Below are positions 1-8,287 of a stretch of DNA of 64,000 nucleotides, in pieces; the stretch's first letter is position 1; each line of letters begins with the position of its first letter. This DNA is from Phenylobacterium sp. (lineage in GTDB: Bacteria > Pseudomonadota > Alphaproteobacteria > Caulobacterales > Caulobacteraceae). The position numbers and the translations under genes are program-made. The notes beneath the pieces were generated by a model. It did not search any database, was not told the origin of the DNA, and saw nothing but the letters and a program-made list of their open reading frames with translations. Location: the NCBI RefSeq assembly GCF_004299445.1, contig NZ_SCTC01000037.1, positions 186,001 to 250,000 on the forward strand, written 5' to 3'.

Positions 1-986
1 GCCGCGAGACTGACCGATAGATGTGGCAGGACGCGGCCGACTGCGCCCGGCCGGTCCGCATGCGGCGTATTCAGCGCGACCACCGATGCGCACTCGCTGA
101 GGCCATAGCCCTCGAAGGCCGGAAGGCCGACGGCCCGCGCCTCGAGGATGAGCTGTCGCGCGACCTTGGCGCCGCCCACGGCGACGAGCTTCAGGGCCGG
201 CAGCCGCCGCCCGGTGATCGCCAGGCATGCCGTCAGCGCGCGCAGCAGTTCCGGCACGAGGATCAGGCTGTTGGCGCCCGCGTCCCCGACTACCTCGGCG
301 AGGCGGGCGATATCGGGGCGCAGGCCGTCGGCGAAGCCCAAGTCGGCCAGCCCCCGCGCCTCGTAGCAGCCGCCCGCCAGGAGGGTCGGATAGAGGCCGG
401 CGACATTCTCGAGCAGCACGCCCAGCGGCAGCACCGCCAGGTGCCGGCCCGCAAACTCGCGTCCGATCACCTCGACCAGCGAGGCGGCCACGGCCTCCAT
501 CTGCGCCAGCGAGAGACAGACCCCCTTGGGCGCGCCGGTGGAGCCGGAAGTGTAGGTCACCTTGGCCGTGCCGGGGTGCAGCGTGCGCGGCGGCAGGGCC
601 AGGTCGTCCGCTGCGATGGCCGAGCCCGCCACGGCGAGGATGGGGGATGTCGCCGTGGCGGGGGGCCGCACCAGCAGGCATGCGCCTGCGTCGGTGAGGG
701 CGTGCATGCGCTGTTCGGGCGTGAAGAAGGGCGGCAGGGGCACGCTGGGCCGGCCCAGCGCCATCAGCGCCAGGTCGACGACGACCCAGGCCGGGCCGTT
801 GTCGAGCGCGACGCCGACCGGGGCGCCCGGAGCCGATCCGCGGAGCCGTTCACGCAGCCAGACCTCGGTCCGCGCGATCTCCTGCCCGAGTTCGACCCAA
901 GTGAATTGGACGCCCTCGCCCACGAGGGCTGCGGCGTCGGGGGATGTCCGGGCGTGGTCGGCGATCGCCGACAGAACCCGGCTCAC
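1..986 (-). CDS. AMP-forming acyl-CoA synthetase/ligase, C-terminus beyond window edge
   Basis: Reading the minus strand from a GTG at 986 gives an open frame to the window edge with no stop, so the gene is partial at its 3' end. The frame contains the adenylate-forming P-loop TYTSGSTGAPKG and, further on, a GYGLSE motif that helps bind the adenylate. That is typical of ANL-superfamily ligases, which activate a carboxylic acid with ATP and load it on CoA or a carrier. The GTG overlaps the TGA of the upstream hemolysin-family gene by four bases (GTGA), so the two are almost certainly translationally coupled. Substrate is not predictable; a long-chain acyl group is the usual guess for this pairing. 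The C-terminal lid domain is not in the window. Confidence 0.85.
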   Translation of the reverse strand, partial: MSRVLSAIADHARTSPDAAALVGEGVQFTWVELGQEIARTEVWLRERLRGSAPGAPVGVALDNGPAWVVVDLALMALGRPSVPLPPFFTPEQRMHALTDAGACLLVRPPATATSPILAVAGSAIAADDLALPPRTLHPGTAKVTYTSGSTGAPKGVCLSLAQMEAVAASLVEVIGREFAGRHLAVLPLGVLLENVAGLYPTLLAGGCYEARGLADLGFADGLRPDIARLAEVVGDAGANSLILVPELLRALTACLAITGRRLPALKLVAVGGAKVARQLILEARAVGLPAFEGYGLSECASVVALNTPHADRPGAVGRVLPHLSVSLA

Positions 987-1666
987 GGGGCCACCGCCCG
1001 CAGGCGTCGGATCGCGCGGGCCGTCGACCGGGCGCGCAGGCGTTCGCGAAGCTGTGGCAGGGCGCTGGAAACCCCGATCTCGCCGGCGAACACCCGCGGC
1101 GCGTTGTCATAGTAGCTGCCCCAGTCGTGGGCGCCTTCGCCCAGGCGGGCCGGGTCAGCGTCGCCCAGGGGGCGCAGGCCGAAGCCCGCCCGGCCCAGCA
1201 GGCGCTGCAGATCCGGCCGGGCGGTGGCGACGGCGAAGCGTCGGCCGCAGACTGAAGCCAGCCAGGTCGCCAGTGCATTGAACAGCTGCAGCGAGGCGGC
1301 GGGGGAATCGGACGCCAGCGACCCGATCTCCACGATGCTCTCGCGCGCCACGGGGCGACCGAACGCGTCGGCGACAGCCTGTTCGACCGGACTGTCCAGA
1401 TAGCGCTCGAGGAACAGAGGATCGGCCTCGGCGAACCGCACGCCGGCGGCGGCCAGCACCGTTCCATCGGGCGCGCGCAGACCCGTCACCAGGGGATAGT
1501 GGCGCGGGACGCGGGCCCTGAAGGCCCGCTCGAAACGCGCTTCGATGAAGCGCTCGAAGTCCGGCCTCTGCGGATGGGAGGCATTGGCGACCACCATCTG
1601 CGCCCTGACCTGCAGAGGCGGCTGGACGGGCGGCGGCAGCTCGGTGTTACGCAACGGTTCGCTCAA
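983..1666 (-). CDS. Thermostable hemolysin (T_hemolysin) family protein
   Basis: The protein has the features I associate with the T_hemolysin family: an FxExRF-type start of the domain, the segment FLERYLDSPVEQAV, the IVEIGSLAS block and the WGSYYDNAPRVFAGEI C-terminus. The family name comes from a Vibrio protein; the fold resembles GNAT acyltransferases, so an acyl-transfer role with the neighbouring ligase is more likely than lysis (inference). I chose the TTG at 1666 (product starts SEPLRNTEL, 227 residues) because CCTGGAGGCC lies at 1671-1680 with ideal spacing. A longer TTG start at 1726 and an ATG at 1597 are possible. It overlaps the downstream AMP ligase by four bases and is divergent from the FecI-like sigma gene. 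Confidence 0.8.
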   Translation of the reverse strand: MSEPLRNTELPPPVQPPLQVRAQMVVANASHPQRPDFERFIEARFERAFRARVPRHYPLVTGLRAPDGTVLAAAGVRFAEADPLFLERYLDSPVEQAVADAFGRPVARESIVEIGSLASDSPAASLQLFNALATWLASVCGRRFAVATARPDLQRLLGRAGFGLRPLGDADPARLGEGAHDWGSYYDNAPRVFAGEIGVSSALPQLRERLRARSTARAIRRLRAVAP

Positions 1667-1768
1667 GTCTGGCCTCCAGGCGTCGGCCCCCGATGAGCTG
1701 ACGACGCCGCGGATGGACCTCCTCAATCGCCGCTGAATCTTTTTTCCGGGGCGCGGCGAAGGGGTCGA

Positions 1769-1785
1769 TTGCGCAGGCGGCGCAA
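1769..1785. promoter_or_regulatory. Inverted repeat TTGCGC-N5-GCGCAA between divergent hemolysin-family and sigma-factor genes
   Basis: A perfect six-base inverted repeat with five-base spacer sits in the 167-base divergent gap, 49 bases before the sigma-factor start. It could be an operator for either gene. No regulator can be assigned from the sequence alone. Confidence 0.3.
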
Positions 1786-1833
1786 ATACCGGAACAGTCG
1801 GACTTCGTTGGAACCGGGACGCCTTGCGACCAC

Positions 1834-2349
1834 ATGGCCGATCCGCCGCCGCTGATCGCCGCCTACCTGCGAAAGCGGCCGGACCTTGTGCGGTTCTTCA
1901 CCCTGCGCACCGGTTCGGCGGCCATGGCGGAGGATGTGGTCCAGGATCTGTTCCTCAAGATCCGCGACATGGAGCCTCCGGAAAACCTCCGCAGCGCCGA
2001 CGCCTTCCTCTATCGCGTCGGGTCCAACCTGATGCTGGACCGGGCGAAGCAGCAGCGGCGACAGGCCGCCCGCGATGACGCCTGGAACCGTGAGAGCGTC
2101 GGTGAAGGCGCCGAGCCGGCTGCGCCCGACCCGCCCGCCGACGAGGCGGTGGCCTCGCGCCAGCGACTGCAGAGGCTGTTGGACGGTGTCGAGCGCCTGC
2201 CGCCGCAGGTGGCCGCCGCGTTCCGGCTGCACAAGTTCGACGGGCTCAGCCACGCCGAGGTGGCCCAGCGCCTGGGCGTCTCCCGCAGCTCGGTGGAGAA
2301 GTACATCATGACCGCGCTGCGCACGCTGATGGCCGAGGTCGAACGATGA
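1834..2349 (+). CDS. FecI-like ECF sigma factor (RNA polymerase sigma-70 family)
   Basis: 171 residues with the two-domain ECF layout. Region 2 (about residues 15-75) includes the segment MAEDVVQDLFLKI and the DNA-melting segment AFLYRVGSNLMLDRAKQQ. Region 4 (about 110-168) has LPPQVAAAFRLHKFDGLSHA and a helix-turn-helix VAQRLGVSRSSVEKYI. The wording of region 4 is that of the FecI group of iron and TonB signalling sigma factors. It is followed by fecR-like and TonB-receptor genes on the same strand, so its expected job is to transcribe that receptor when the anti-sigma factor releases it. ATG start at 1834; a clear Shine-Dalgarno sequence is not visible. Confidence 0.9.
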   Translation: MADPPPLIAAYLRKRPDLVRFFTLRTGSAAMAEDVVQDLFLKIRDMEPPENLRSADAFLYRVGSNLMLDRAKQQRRQAARDDAWNRESVGEGAEPAAPDPPADEAVASRQRLQRLLDGVERLPPQVAAAFRLHKFDGLSHAEVAQRLGVSRSSVEKYIMTALRTLMAEVER

Positions 2350-2404
2350 TTTGCGGACCTGACCGCGCGGCGGCGTCTATGGCTGAGGAGACCTTCGTCA
2401 CGCC

Positions 2405-3400
2405 ATGAGCGCGCCATCCGACAACCTGCCGTCCGACACCCCGCCGCTTGGGGAGACCGTGCGCGACCGTGCGGTGGCGTGGCATGTCCGGCTGTCGTCC
2501 GACGAAGCCGACGGCGACGACTGGCTGGCCTTCGAGGCCTGGCTGGCGGAATCTCCTGAGCATCTGGCGGCCTACGAGGCCGTAGAGCAGGTCTGGTCCG
2601 ACCTGGACCAGGTGACGCCCGCGCCAACGGTGGTGACCCTGAAGCCGCGCGCGGCACGGCGTCCGCTGCCCTGGCTGGGCGCGATCGCCGCCAGCCTGAT
2701 CGCGGTGATCTTCCTCGGCGCCATGCTCTGGACGAGCATGCCCCGCACCCAGACTTTCGAGACCGCGGCCGGCCAGCGGCAGGTCTTCGCGCTGTCGGAT
2801 GGAAGCCACATCACGCTGAATGGCGGATCGCGGCTGACCGCGCGGCTTGGGCGCAGCGAGCGGCGGGTGGTCATGGCCGACGCCGCCGAAGCGGTGTTCG
2901 ACGTGGCGAAGGACCCGGGCCGCCCCTTCCTGATCCAGGCGGGCGACCGCGAGATCCGGGTGGTGGGCACCGAGTTCAACGTCCTGCGGCACGGCGGCGT
3001 CGTGCGCGTCACGGTCCGTCGGGGCGTCGTCGAGGTGCGACCCGCTGCGGCGCCGCAGGCGCAGCCGCTCGCCCGCCTGACGGCGGGGCAGGCGCTTTCG
3101 CACCGCGAGGGTGGACGCGGCGATCTGGTGACGGCGGCCGATCCCGACGCCGTGCTGGCCTGGACCGAGGGCCGCCTGGTCTTCCGCGGCGAGCCGCTTG
3201 GAGACGTGGTCGCAACCCTGAATCGCTATGTCGCGACGCCCATCACCGTGGCGCCTGACGCCGCCGGCCTTCCCGTCACCGCGACCCTCGCCGTCGGCAG
3301 TGAGGATGCGATGCTGCGGGCCCTTTCTGCGTTCCTGCCCGTGCAGGCCGAACGGCTTCCCGATAGTGTCCGATTGAGCCTGCGTCGCCAGGCGCGCTGA
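2405..3400 (+). CDS. FecR-family anti-sigma factor/signal transducer
   Basis: 331 residues. The N-terminal cytoplasmic part (about 15-65, with the WLAFEAWLAESPEHLAAY motif) is the sigma-binding DUF4880-type segment. One membrane span follows at about residues 92-116 (LPWLGAIAASLIAVIFLGAM). The periplasmic FecR domain (about 120-225) has the usual LSDGSHITLNGGSRL and VVGTEFNVL blocks. The C-terminal part (about 260-325) is the DUF4974-type domain that contacts the receptor's STN domain. It passes the receptor-bound-ligand signal across the inner membrane to the FecI-like sigma factor 55 bases upstream. The receptor gene starts 13 bases after its stop, which points to one operon. Confidence 0.9.
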   Translation: MSAPSDNLPSDTPPLGETVRDRAVAWHVRLSSDEADGDDWLAFEAWLAESPEHLAAYEAVEQVWSDLDQVTPAPTVVTLKPRAARRPLPWLGAIAASLIAVIFLGAMLWTSMPRTQTFETAAGQRQVFALSDGSHITLNGGSRLTARLGRSERRVVMADAAEAVFDVAKDPGRPFLIQAGDREIRVVGTEFNVLRHGGVVRVTVRRGVVEVRPAAAPQAQPLARLTAGQALSHREGGRGDLVTAADPDAVLAWTEGRLVFRGEPLGDVVATLNRYVATPITVAPDAAGLPVTATLAVGSEDAMLRALSAFLPVQAERLPDSVRLSLRRQAR

Positions 3401-3413
3401 GTCGGCTGCCCGC

Positions 3414-5810
3414 ATGCAAAGTCGCCGCCGGACCCTGGGCCTGGCCGGAGTTCTTGTCGCCCTTGGAACCGTGCCGGAAACCGCCCTGGCGCGAGAGACC
3501 GCCCTGTCGATCGCCATTCCGGAGCAGCCCCGCCAGGGGGCCTTGATGGCGCTCGCCCGGCAGGCCGGTGTTTCCATGGGCTTCGCGCCCGGCGCGCGCT
3601 GTGGTGGGCGGGCCGCCGTCGCCGGCCGCATGGATCTGGACCAGGCGCTGGCGCGACTGCTGGACGGCTCGGACTGTGTCGCCTTCCGGCCGGACCCGCG
3701 AACCGTGGTCATCCGCGCCCGTCCATCTTCGCGCGCGCAACGGCCGGCCGAGCCGCCGCCGCAGGCGCCGACCGAGGTGGGCGAGGTGGTGGTCACGGCC
3801 GACAAGACCGAGACTCTGCTGTCGGCCTCGCCCTACGGCCTGACGGCGACTTCGGGAGCCGAGCTGGAGCGGCGTGGGGTCGCCGACGTGCGCGACCTGA
3901 CGCTGCTGGCGGCGGGTGTGACTGTCACCAATCTGGGACCGGGGCGGGACAAGGTCCTGCTGCGGGGTCTCTCCGATGGGCCGCTGACCGGACACACGCA
4001 GTCGACGGTCGGTCTGTATCTCGGGGACCTTCGGCTTACCTACAATGCGCCGAACCCCGACCTGCCGCTGATCGATCTGGCCCGCGTCGAGGTGTTGCGA
4101 GGCCCCCAGGGATCTCTTTATGGCGCCGGCTCGATCGGCGGCATCCTGCAACTGGTCCCGAGGGCGCCTGATACGGCGCTGGTGTCGGGGCGGATGACGC
4201 TGGGCGCCTCGGTCACGGCCCATGGCGCGCCATCCGGGCTGGCCGAGGGCGTCTGGAATCTGCCGCTCGCGGGTGGCCGAGGCGCCGCGCGCGCCGTCGC
4301 CTGGTACGAGGTCGTCGGCGGTTACCTCGACAATCCCCGACAGGGACGCACCGACGTGGATCGTTCGACGCGGCGGGGCCTGCGCGTCTCGGGTCTTTGG
4401 CGCGCCCAGGACGACCTGGTCCTGGAGGCGACCCTTGTGGATCAGGCGATCACCACCCGCGACGCCCACTACGTCAACGCCGCCGACGGCCCCCGGGTGC
4501 GGACGACCACGGTCGCCGAGCCCCATGACAACGACTTCCTGGCCGTGTTCGCCACGGCGCGCTGGTCGCCGGGCTGGGGCGAGCTCACGGCCAGCATCGG
4601 CGCCCTCGATCATGAGGTCGGCACGGTCTACGACGCCACCCGGGCCCCGCCGACCCTCGTGGCGGCCGGCGGTCGTCCGTCGACCTTCGAAGACGGCAAC
4701 GAGATCCGGAGTCTGGTGACCGAGGTCCGCGTCTCGTCGTCGAATGGGCGGCGCCTGCGGCTGACCGCCGGCGTCTTCAACGCGATCGGCGACCAGCGCC
4801 TCGACAGCGAGGTTCGTCCGGCCGACCCCGCGCCAGCGTATGCGGAGGTGCGTCGCGACCGCTTGCGGGAAGGCGCGGCCTTCGGCGAGGTTTCCTACGA
4901 CGTCGCCCGTGACGTGACTCTGACCGTCGGGGGGCGTCTGTACGCCGCCCGCCTGCGCACACGCTCCGACATAACTCTCGGCGTCCCGATCCGCGGCTTT
5001 ACCGGCGTGTCGCACGACACGGGCTTCGCCCCGAAGCTGCTGGCGGCCTATCGACCGGCGCCCGGCCTGACCCTGTATGTGCTGGCGGCGGAGGGCTATC
5101 GGACGGCCGGGTTCAACACCAGCGGGGAGGCCCTGCAGGTGTTCGGTTCAAGCCTTGGCGACACCCAGCCGCTGCGGCGCTACGTCGGCGATGAGCTTTG
5201 GAGCTACGAAGCCGGCCTGCGTTGGCGTCGGGACGGCCTGGCGGTGCGCGCCGCCGCGTTCCAGGCCGACTGGACCGACATCCAGGCCGATCTCGTCCTG
5301 CCCTCGGGACTGCCCTTCACCGCCAACCTTGGCGACGGTCGCAGTCGAGGTGTCGAGATCGAAGGCAGCTTCGAGCGTGGCCGGCTGTCGCTAGCGGGAA
5401 ACCTGGTCTGGCAGGACCCTGACCTGCTGCGCCCGGCCCCAGGGTCGCCGGGACGCTCCGGCGCCGGCCTGCCCGGCGTGCCCGACCTCACCTTCGCAGC
5501 GTCGGCGACCTATCGCGTGGCCCTCGCCGGCGACCGCGACCTCGATATGGCCGCCAGCTATGCCTACACGGGACGCTCGCGGCTCAACATGGACACGCGG
5601 AACGCTGCGGCCATGGGAGGCTATGGCGAGCTGCGTCTTTCCGCGACAGTGCGCTCCGGCGACTACAGCCTTCGGCTGGCGCTGGACAACGTCCTCGGCA
5701 GCCGCGGCGACACCCTGGCGTTCGGTAATCCGTTCACCCTCCGGCTCCAGGCCCAGGCGACGCCTCTACGTCCCCGCACCCTCGCCCTGCGGATCGCCCG
5801 CGACTTCTGA
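3414..5810 (+). CDS. TonB-dependent outer-membrane receptor with STN signalling domain
   Basis: 798 residues: a signal peptide at about 1-27, an STN (secretin/TonB short N-terminal) domain at about 28-103, a TonB box and plug beginning near VGEVVVTADKTET, the plug motif VEVLRGPQGSLYGAGSIGG, and a 22-strand type barrel ending in the outer-membrane signature ...ALRIARDF. The STN domain marks it as a transducer: ligand binding outside is relayed to FecR and the sigma factor encoded just upstream. The ligand is unknown; siderophore or another scarce nutrient is the family norm. The wording of the plug resembles the large group of Caulobacterales/Sphingomonadales receptors rather than classical FecA. 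A short gap to the following convergent exonuclease gene ends the operon. Confidence 0.93.
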   Translation: MQSRRRTLGLAGVLVALGTVPETALARETALSIAIPEQPRQGALMALARQAGVSMGFAPGARCGGRAAVAGRMDLDQALARLLDGSDCVAFRPDPRTVVIRARPSSRAQRPAEPPPQAPTEVGEVVVTADKTETLLSASPYGLTATSGAELERRGVADVRDLTLLAAGVTVTNLGPGRDKVLLRGLSDGPLTGHTQSTVGLYLGDLRLTYNAPNPDLPLIDLARVEVLRGPQGSLYGAGSIGGILQLVPRAPDTALVSGRMTLGASVTAHGAPSGLAEGVWNLPLAGGRGAARAVAWYEVVGGYLDNPRQGRTDVDRSTRRGLRVSGLWRAQDDLVLEATLVDQAITTRDAHYVNAADGPRVRTTTVAEPHDNDFLAVFATARWSPGWGELTASIGALDHEVGTVYDATRAPPTLVAAGGRPSTFEDGNEIRSLVTEVRVSSSNGRRLRLTAGVFNAIGDQRLDSEVRPADPAPAYAEVRRDRLREGAAFGEVSYDVARDVTLTVGGRLYAARLRTRSDITLGVPIRGFTGVSHDTGFAPKLLAAYRPAPGLTLYVLAAEGYRTAGFNTSGEALQVFGSSLGDTQPLRRYVGDELWSYEAGLRWRRDGLAVRAAAFQADWTDIQADLVLPSGLPFTANLGDGRSRGVEIEGSFERGRLSLAGNLVWQDPDLLRPAPGSPGRSGAGLPGVPDLTFAASATYRVALAGDRDLDMAASYAYTGRSRLNMDTRNAAAMGGYGELRLSATVRSGDYSLRLALDNVLGSRGDTLAFGNPFTLRLQAQATPLRPRTLALRIARDF

Positions 5811-5866
5811 TCGGGACGCCGCGGCCGGGAGGACGCGGCGGTCTCGAACGCCCGATCGGCTTGGGG

Positions 5867-6829
5867 CTATGCCGCCGCTGCGATACGGTCGCGCAACTCG
5901 TCGGCCGTGACGATGCTGATGCTCCCGCCGTCGGCGGCGAGGGCCTCGGCCTTGAGGAAGTCTGCGCTGACGCGGACGCCCGAGGAGAAAGGCCGGTCGC
6001 CTGCGATGACCAGCAGCGTGGTGGTGCGGCCGACGCCAGCCATGACGCGACCGCCCGCGGCGGCGATGCGGGCGGGTAGATCGGTATCGTGCGGCGAGGC
6101 GATGATCGCGACCTTCTCGCCGGCGAGGGGCCCTTCGGCGGCCGGCCGGGGGCGGGGCTTTCGACTCCCCCGCGAGGTCTGGCCCCGCCAGGGCGCGGCC
6201 AGGTAGCCAGCGAGGTCGAGGCCGGTCGTCTCCATGGCGCGCACAACCACCCAGCCGGCGACCCTGGCGTCGCTCAGGGCGTCATGGTGCTTGTGCTCGA
6301 GGTCGAGATGGCTGGCCAGCGCGTTCAGGCGGTGGGTCGGCAGGTCGGGCCAGGCGTGACGGGCGACCTTCACGCTGTCGAGCCAGCGGCTGCGGATCAT
6401 TGGCAGGCCGGCGATCCGGCAGGCGGCCGAGAGTGCGCCCTGGTCGAAGTTGGAGTGGGCCACGGTGACGCGGCCGCCCAGGTGTTCGAGCAGCGTGCCG
6501 TAGAGGCGCGGGAAGCTGGGCTGGTCGGCCACGTGCTGCGGCCCGATCCCGTGCAGCCGCGTGCTGAACGGGCTGAAGGCGTCTTGCGGATTGACCAGGG
6601 TCTCGTAGGCGAACACTTCGCGACCGCCCGCGAAGCCGACGATGCCGATCTGGCAGATGCTGGAGGCCCGATGGCAGGCGGTCTCGACGTCGATGACCAC
6701 GAAGTCGGGCGCCGCGGCCGCAGGGGAAAACGGCAGCGGCCCGTCGCGCGGCTCGACCAGGGGGTCGAGTGCGGACGCCGGCTTGAGCCCGTACTGTCTG
6801 GCCAGGTCCTGCAGAATCGGCGCGGTCAT
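5867..6829 (-). CDS. DEDDh 3'-5' exonuclease with C-terminal BRCT domain (DnaQ-like)
   Basis: 320 residues from the ATG at 6829. The open frame continues upstream to 7477 but that part overlaps the divergent serine hydrolase and has no domain, so I reject it. The exonuclease domain (about 42-210) shows ExoI with D47 and E49 in FVVIDVETA, ExoII in HSNFDQGAL and ExoIII in HHDALSDARVA, giving the DEDDh metal-binding set. A BRCT domain fills about residues 232-312 (GPLAGEKVAIIASP...). DnaQ-BRCT proteins of this form are widespread; they are DNA-repair or proofreading exonucleases separate from the replicative epsilon subunit. The gene is convergent with the TonB receptor. Confidence 0.9.
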   Translation of the reverse strand: MTAPILQDLARQYGLKPASALDPLVEPRDGPLPFSPAAAAPDFVVIDVETACHRASSICQIGIVGFAGGREVFAYETLVNPQDAFSPFSTRLHGIGPQHVADQPSFPRLYGTLLEHLGGRVTVAHSNFDQGALSAACRIAGLPMIRSRWLDSVKVARHAWPDLPTHRLNALASHLDLEHKHHDALSDARVAGWVVVRAMETTGLDLAGYLAAPWRGQTSRGSRKPRPRPAAEGPLAGEKVAIIASPHDTDLPARIAAAGGRVMAGVGRTTTLLVIAGDRPFSSGVRVSADFLKAEALAADGGSISIVTADELRDRIAAAA

Positions 6830-6974
6830 CGCCCGTGAGTGTGGCGACGGCGGGCGGCGAGGCCAAGGGGCGTGCGGCGGCAGGCCGGTTCCGCACAGGG
6901 CGGCGACGTCCTGAAATCTTGGAGACATGTAGGGGCGCGAGCTACGTTGGCGCTCGAGAGCATGAGGGGGAAAC

Positions 6975-8234
6975 ATGGCGGGGCTTCTAAAGGCCGGGCT
7001 GTTGGCCGGGGCGTTGGCGGCGGCCGTGGCCGCGGGATCGCCGGCGGTCGCGGCCAAGGCCGTGGACGCCAAGGCGTCGTCTTTGGTGATGGGCGACGCC
7101 GCGGCGCTGGGGTTCGATCCGGCTAAGCTGGATGTGGCGCGACAGGCGCTGAAGGCTGACGTCGCCAGCGGCAAGATCGCCGGCGCGTACCTCCTGGTGG
7201 GCCGCAAAGGGAAGGTGGCGTTCCAGGAGGGCTTCGGCGTGCAGGGGCCGGGCCAGACGAAGACGCCCGACGCCGAGACCATCTGGCGGATCTTCTCGAT
7301 GACCAAGCCGATCGTGTCGGTCGTGGCCATGACCCTGGTGGAAGAGGGCAAGCTGGACATCGACGCGCCGGTCTCGAAGTACCTGCCGGAATACAAGGAT
7401 CTGAAGGTGTGGCAGGCCGACGGGACCAGCGTCCCGGCGACCCGGCCGATGCTGGTGCGCCACCTGATGAGCCACACGTCGGGCCTGATCTACGGCTTCA
7501 TCCAGCCGAACGCGCCGATCGCCAAGGCCTGGGCCGCGGGCGGCGAGAACCGCAATGACGTGAACAATCGCGAGTACGCCAGGCTGATCGCGGCGCTGCC
7601 GCTGAAGGCCGAGCCGGGGACCGCGTGGAACTATTCGCGCTCGACCGACGTGCTGGGCGCGGTGGTGGAGGTGGCGGGCGGCAAGCCGCTGGACGCCCTG
7701 GTTCGGGAGCGGGTGACGGGCCCGCTGGGCATGACCGACACGGGCTTCTTCCAGCCGGCGTCCAAGGCGGCGCGGTTCGCCGAGCCGAAGACGGCCGTCC
7801 CCTTCATGTACTACGACTACACCAAGCCGCCGGTGATGCAGTCAGCGGGCGGCGGGCTCTCGTCGACGGCGGAGGACTATCTGCGCTTCGCGCTGATGCT
7901 GGCCGGCGACGGCGAGTACAAGGGCGTGCGGATCCTGAAGAAGGAGACGCTGATGCGCATGCGCCAGGACGAGACGACGCCCGAGATCCGCCGCGCCGGC
8001 GTGTTCTTCCCCGGCCCGGGGATGGGCTTCGGTCTCGGGTTCAGCCTGGTCAACGACGACAAGCTGCAGCGGCCGGGGAACGGGACGTTCTCGTGGTGGG
8101 GCATCGCCGGGACCGAGTTCTGGGTCGACCCGAAGAACGAGACCTTCATGATCTTCATGATCCAGGCCCGCGAACTCGCGCAGGAGTATCAGCGGAAGAA
8201 CCGCGCCTGGATCTACGACGCGTTGGTGAAGTAG
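6975..8234 (+). CDS. Secreted class C beta-lactamase-like serine hydrolase
   Basis: 419 residues with a signal peptide at about 1-27. The catalytic SxxK motif is S108-M-T-K111 and the second motif is Y220-S, as in the beta-lactamase/transpeptidase-like (PF00144) family. The large C-terminal part carries WGIAGTEFWVDP, the region that replaces the KTG motif in this family. Such proteins are usually esterases or D-amino-acid-processing enzymes in the periplasm; lactamase activity is not implied. ATG at 6975 follows a GAGGGGG ribosome site. A hairpin with a short T run lies just downstream. Confidence 0.88.
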   Translation: MAGLLKAGLLAGALAAAVAAGSPAVAAKAVDAKASSLVMGDAAALGFDPAKLDVARQALKADVASGKIAGAYLLVGRKGKVAFQEGFGVQGPGQTKTPDAETIWRIFSMTKPIVSVVAMTLVEEGKLDIDAPVSKYLPEYKDLKVWQADGTSVPATRPMLVRHLMSHTSGLIYGFIQPNAPIAKAWAAGGENRNDVNNREYARLIAALPLKAEPGTAWNYSRSTDVLGAVVEVAGGKPLDALVRERVTGPLGMTDTGFFQPASKAARFAEPKTAVPFMYYDYTKPPVMQSAGGGLSSTAEDYLRFALMLAGDGEYKGVRILKKETLMRMRQDETTPEIRRAGVFFPGPGMGFGLGFSLVNDDKLQRPGNGTFSWWGIAGTEFWVDPKNETFMIFMIQARELAQEYQRKNRAWIYDALVK

Positions 8235-8246
8235 GGGCCGAGCCGG

Positions 8247-8270
8247 CGCTCCCCTTCCGGGGGAGCGTTT
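8247..8270 (+). terminator. Hairpin terminator after the serine hydrolase gene
   Basis: CGCTCCCC and GGGGAGCG form an eight-base perfect stem with a five-base loop, followed by TTT. It sits 12 bases after the stop codon. The T run is short, so efficiency is uncertain. Confidence 0.5.
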
Positions 8271-8287
8271 GGTGATAGGCTGGGCGC

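Noticed and set aside
2306..3805. Minus-strand 499-residue frame opposite the fecR-like gene
   Set aside because: It is the reverse-strand shadow of fecR and the receptor start: arginine-, proline- and glycine-rich with no domain. The plus-strand genes carry clear family motifs.
3276..5015. Minus-strand 579-residue frame opposite the TonB receptor
   Set aside because: Composition is that of a high-GC shadow; the receptor's STN, plug and barrel motifs lie on the plus strand.
6830..7477. N-terminal extension of the exonuclease-BRCT gene to 7477
   Set aside because: It overlaps the divergent serine hydrolase, has no domain content and would place 216 odd residues before the exonuclease. The ATG at 6829 is the better start.
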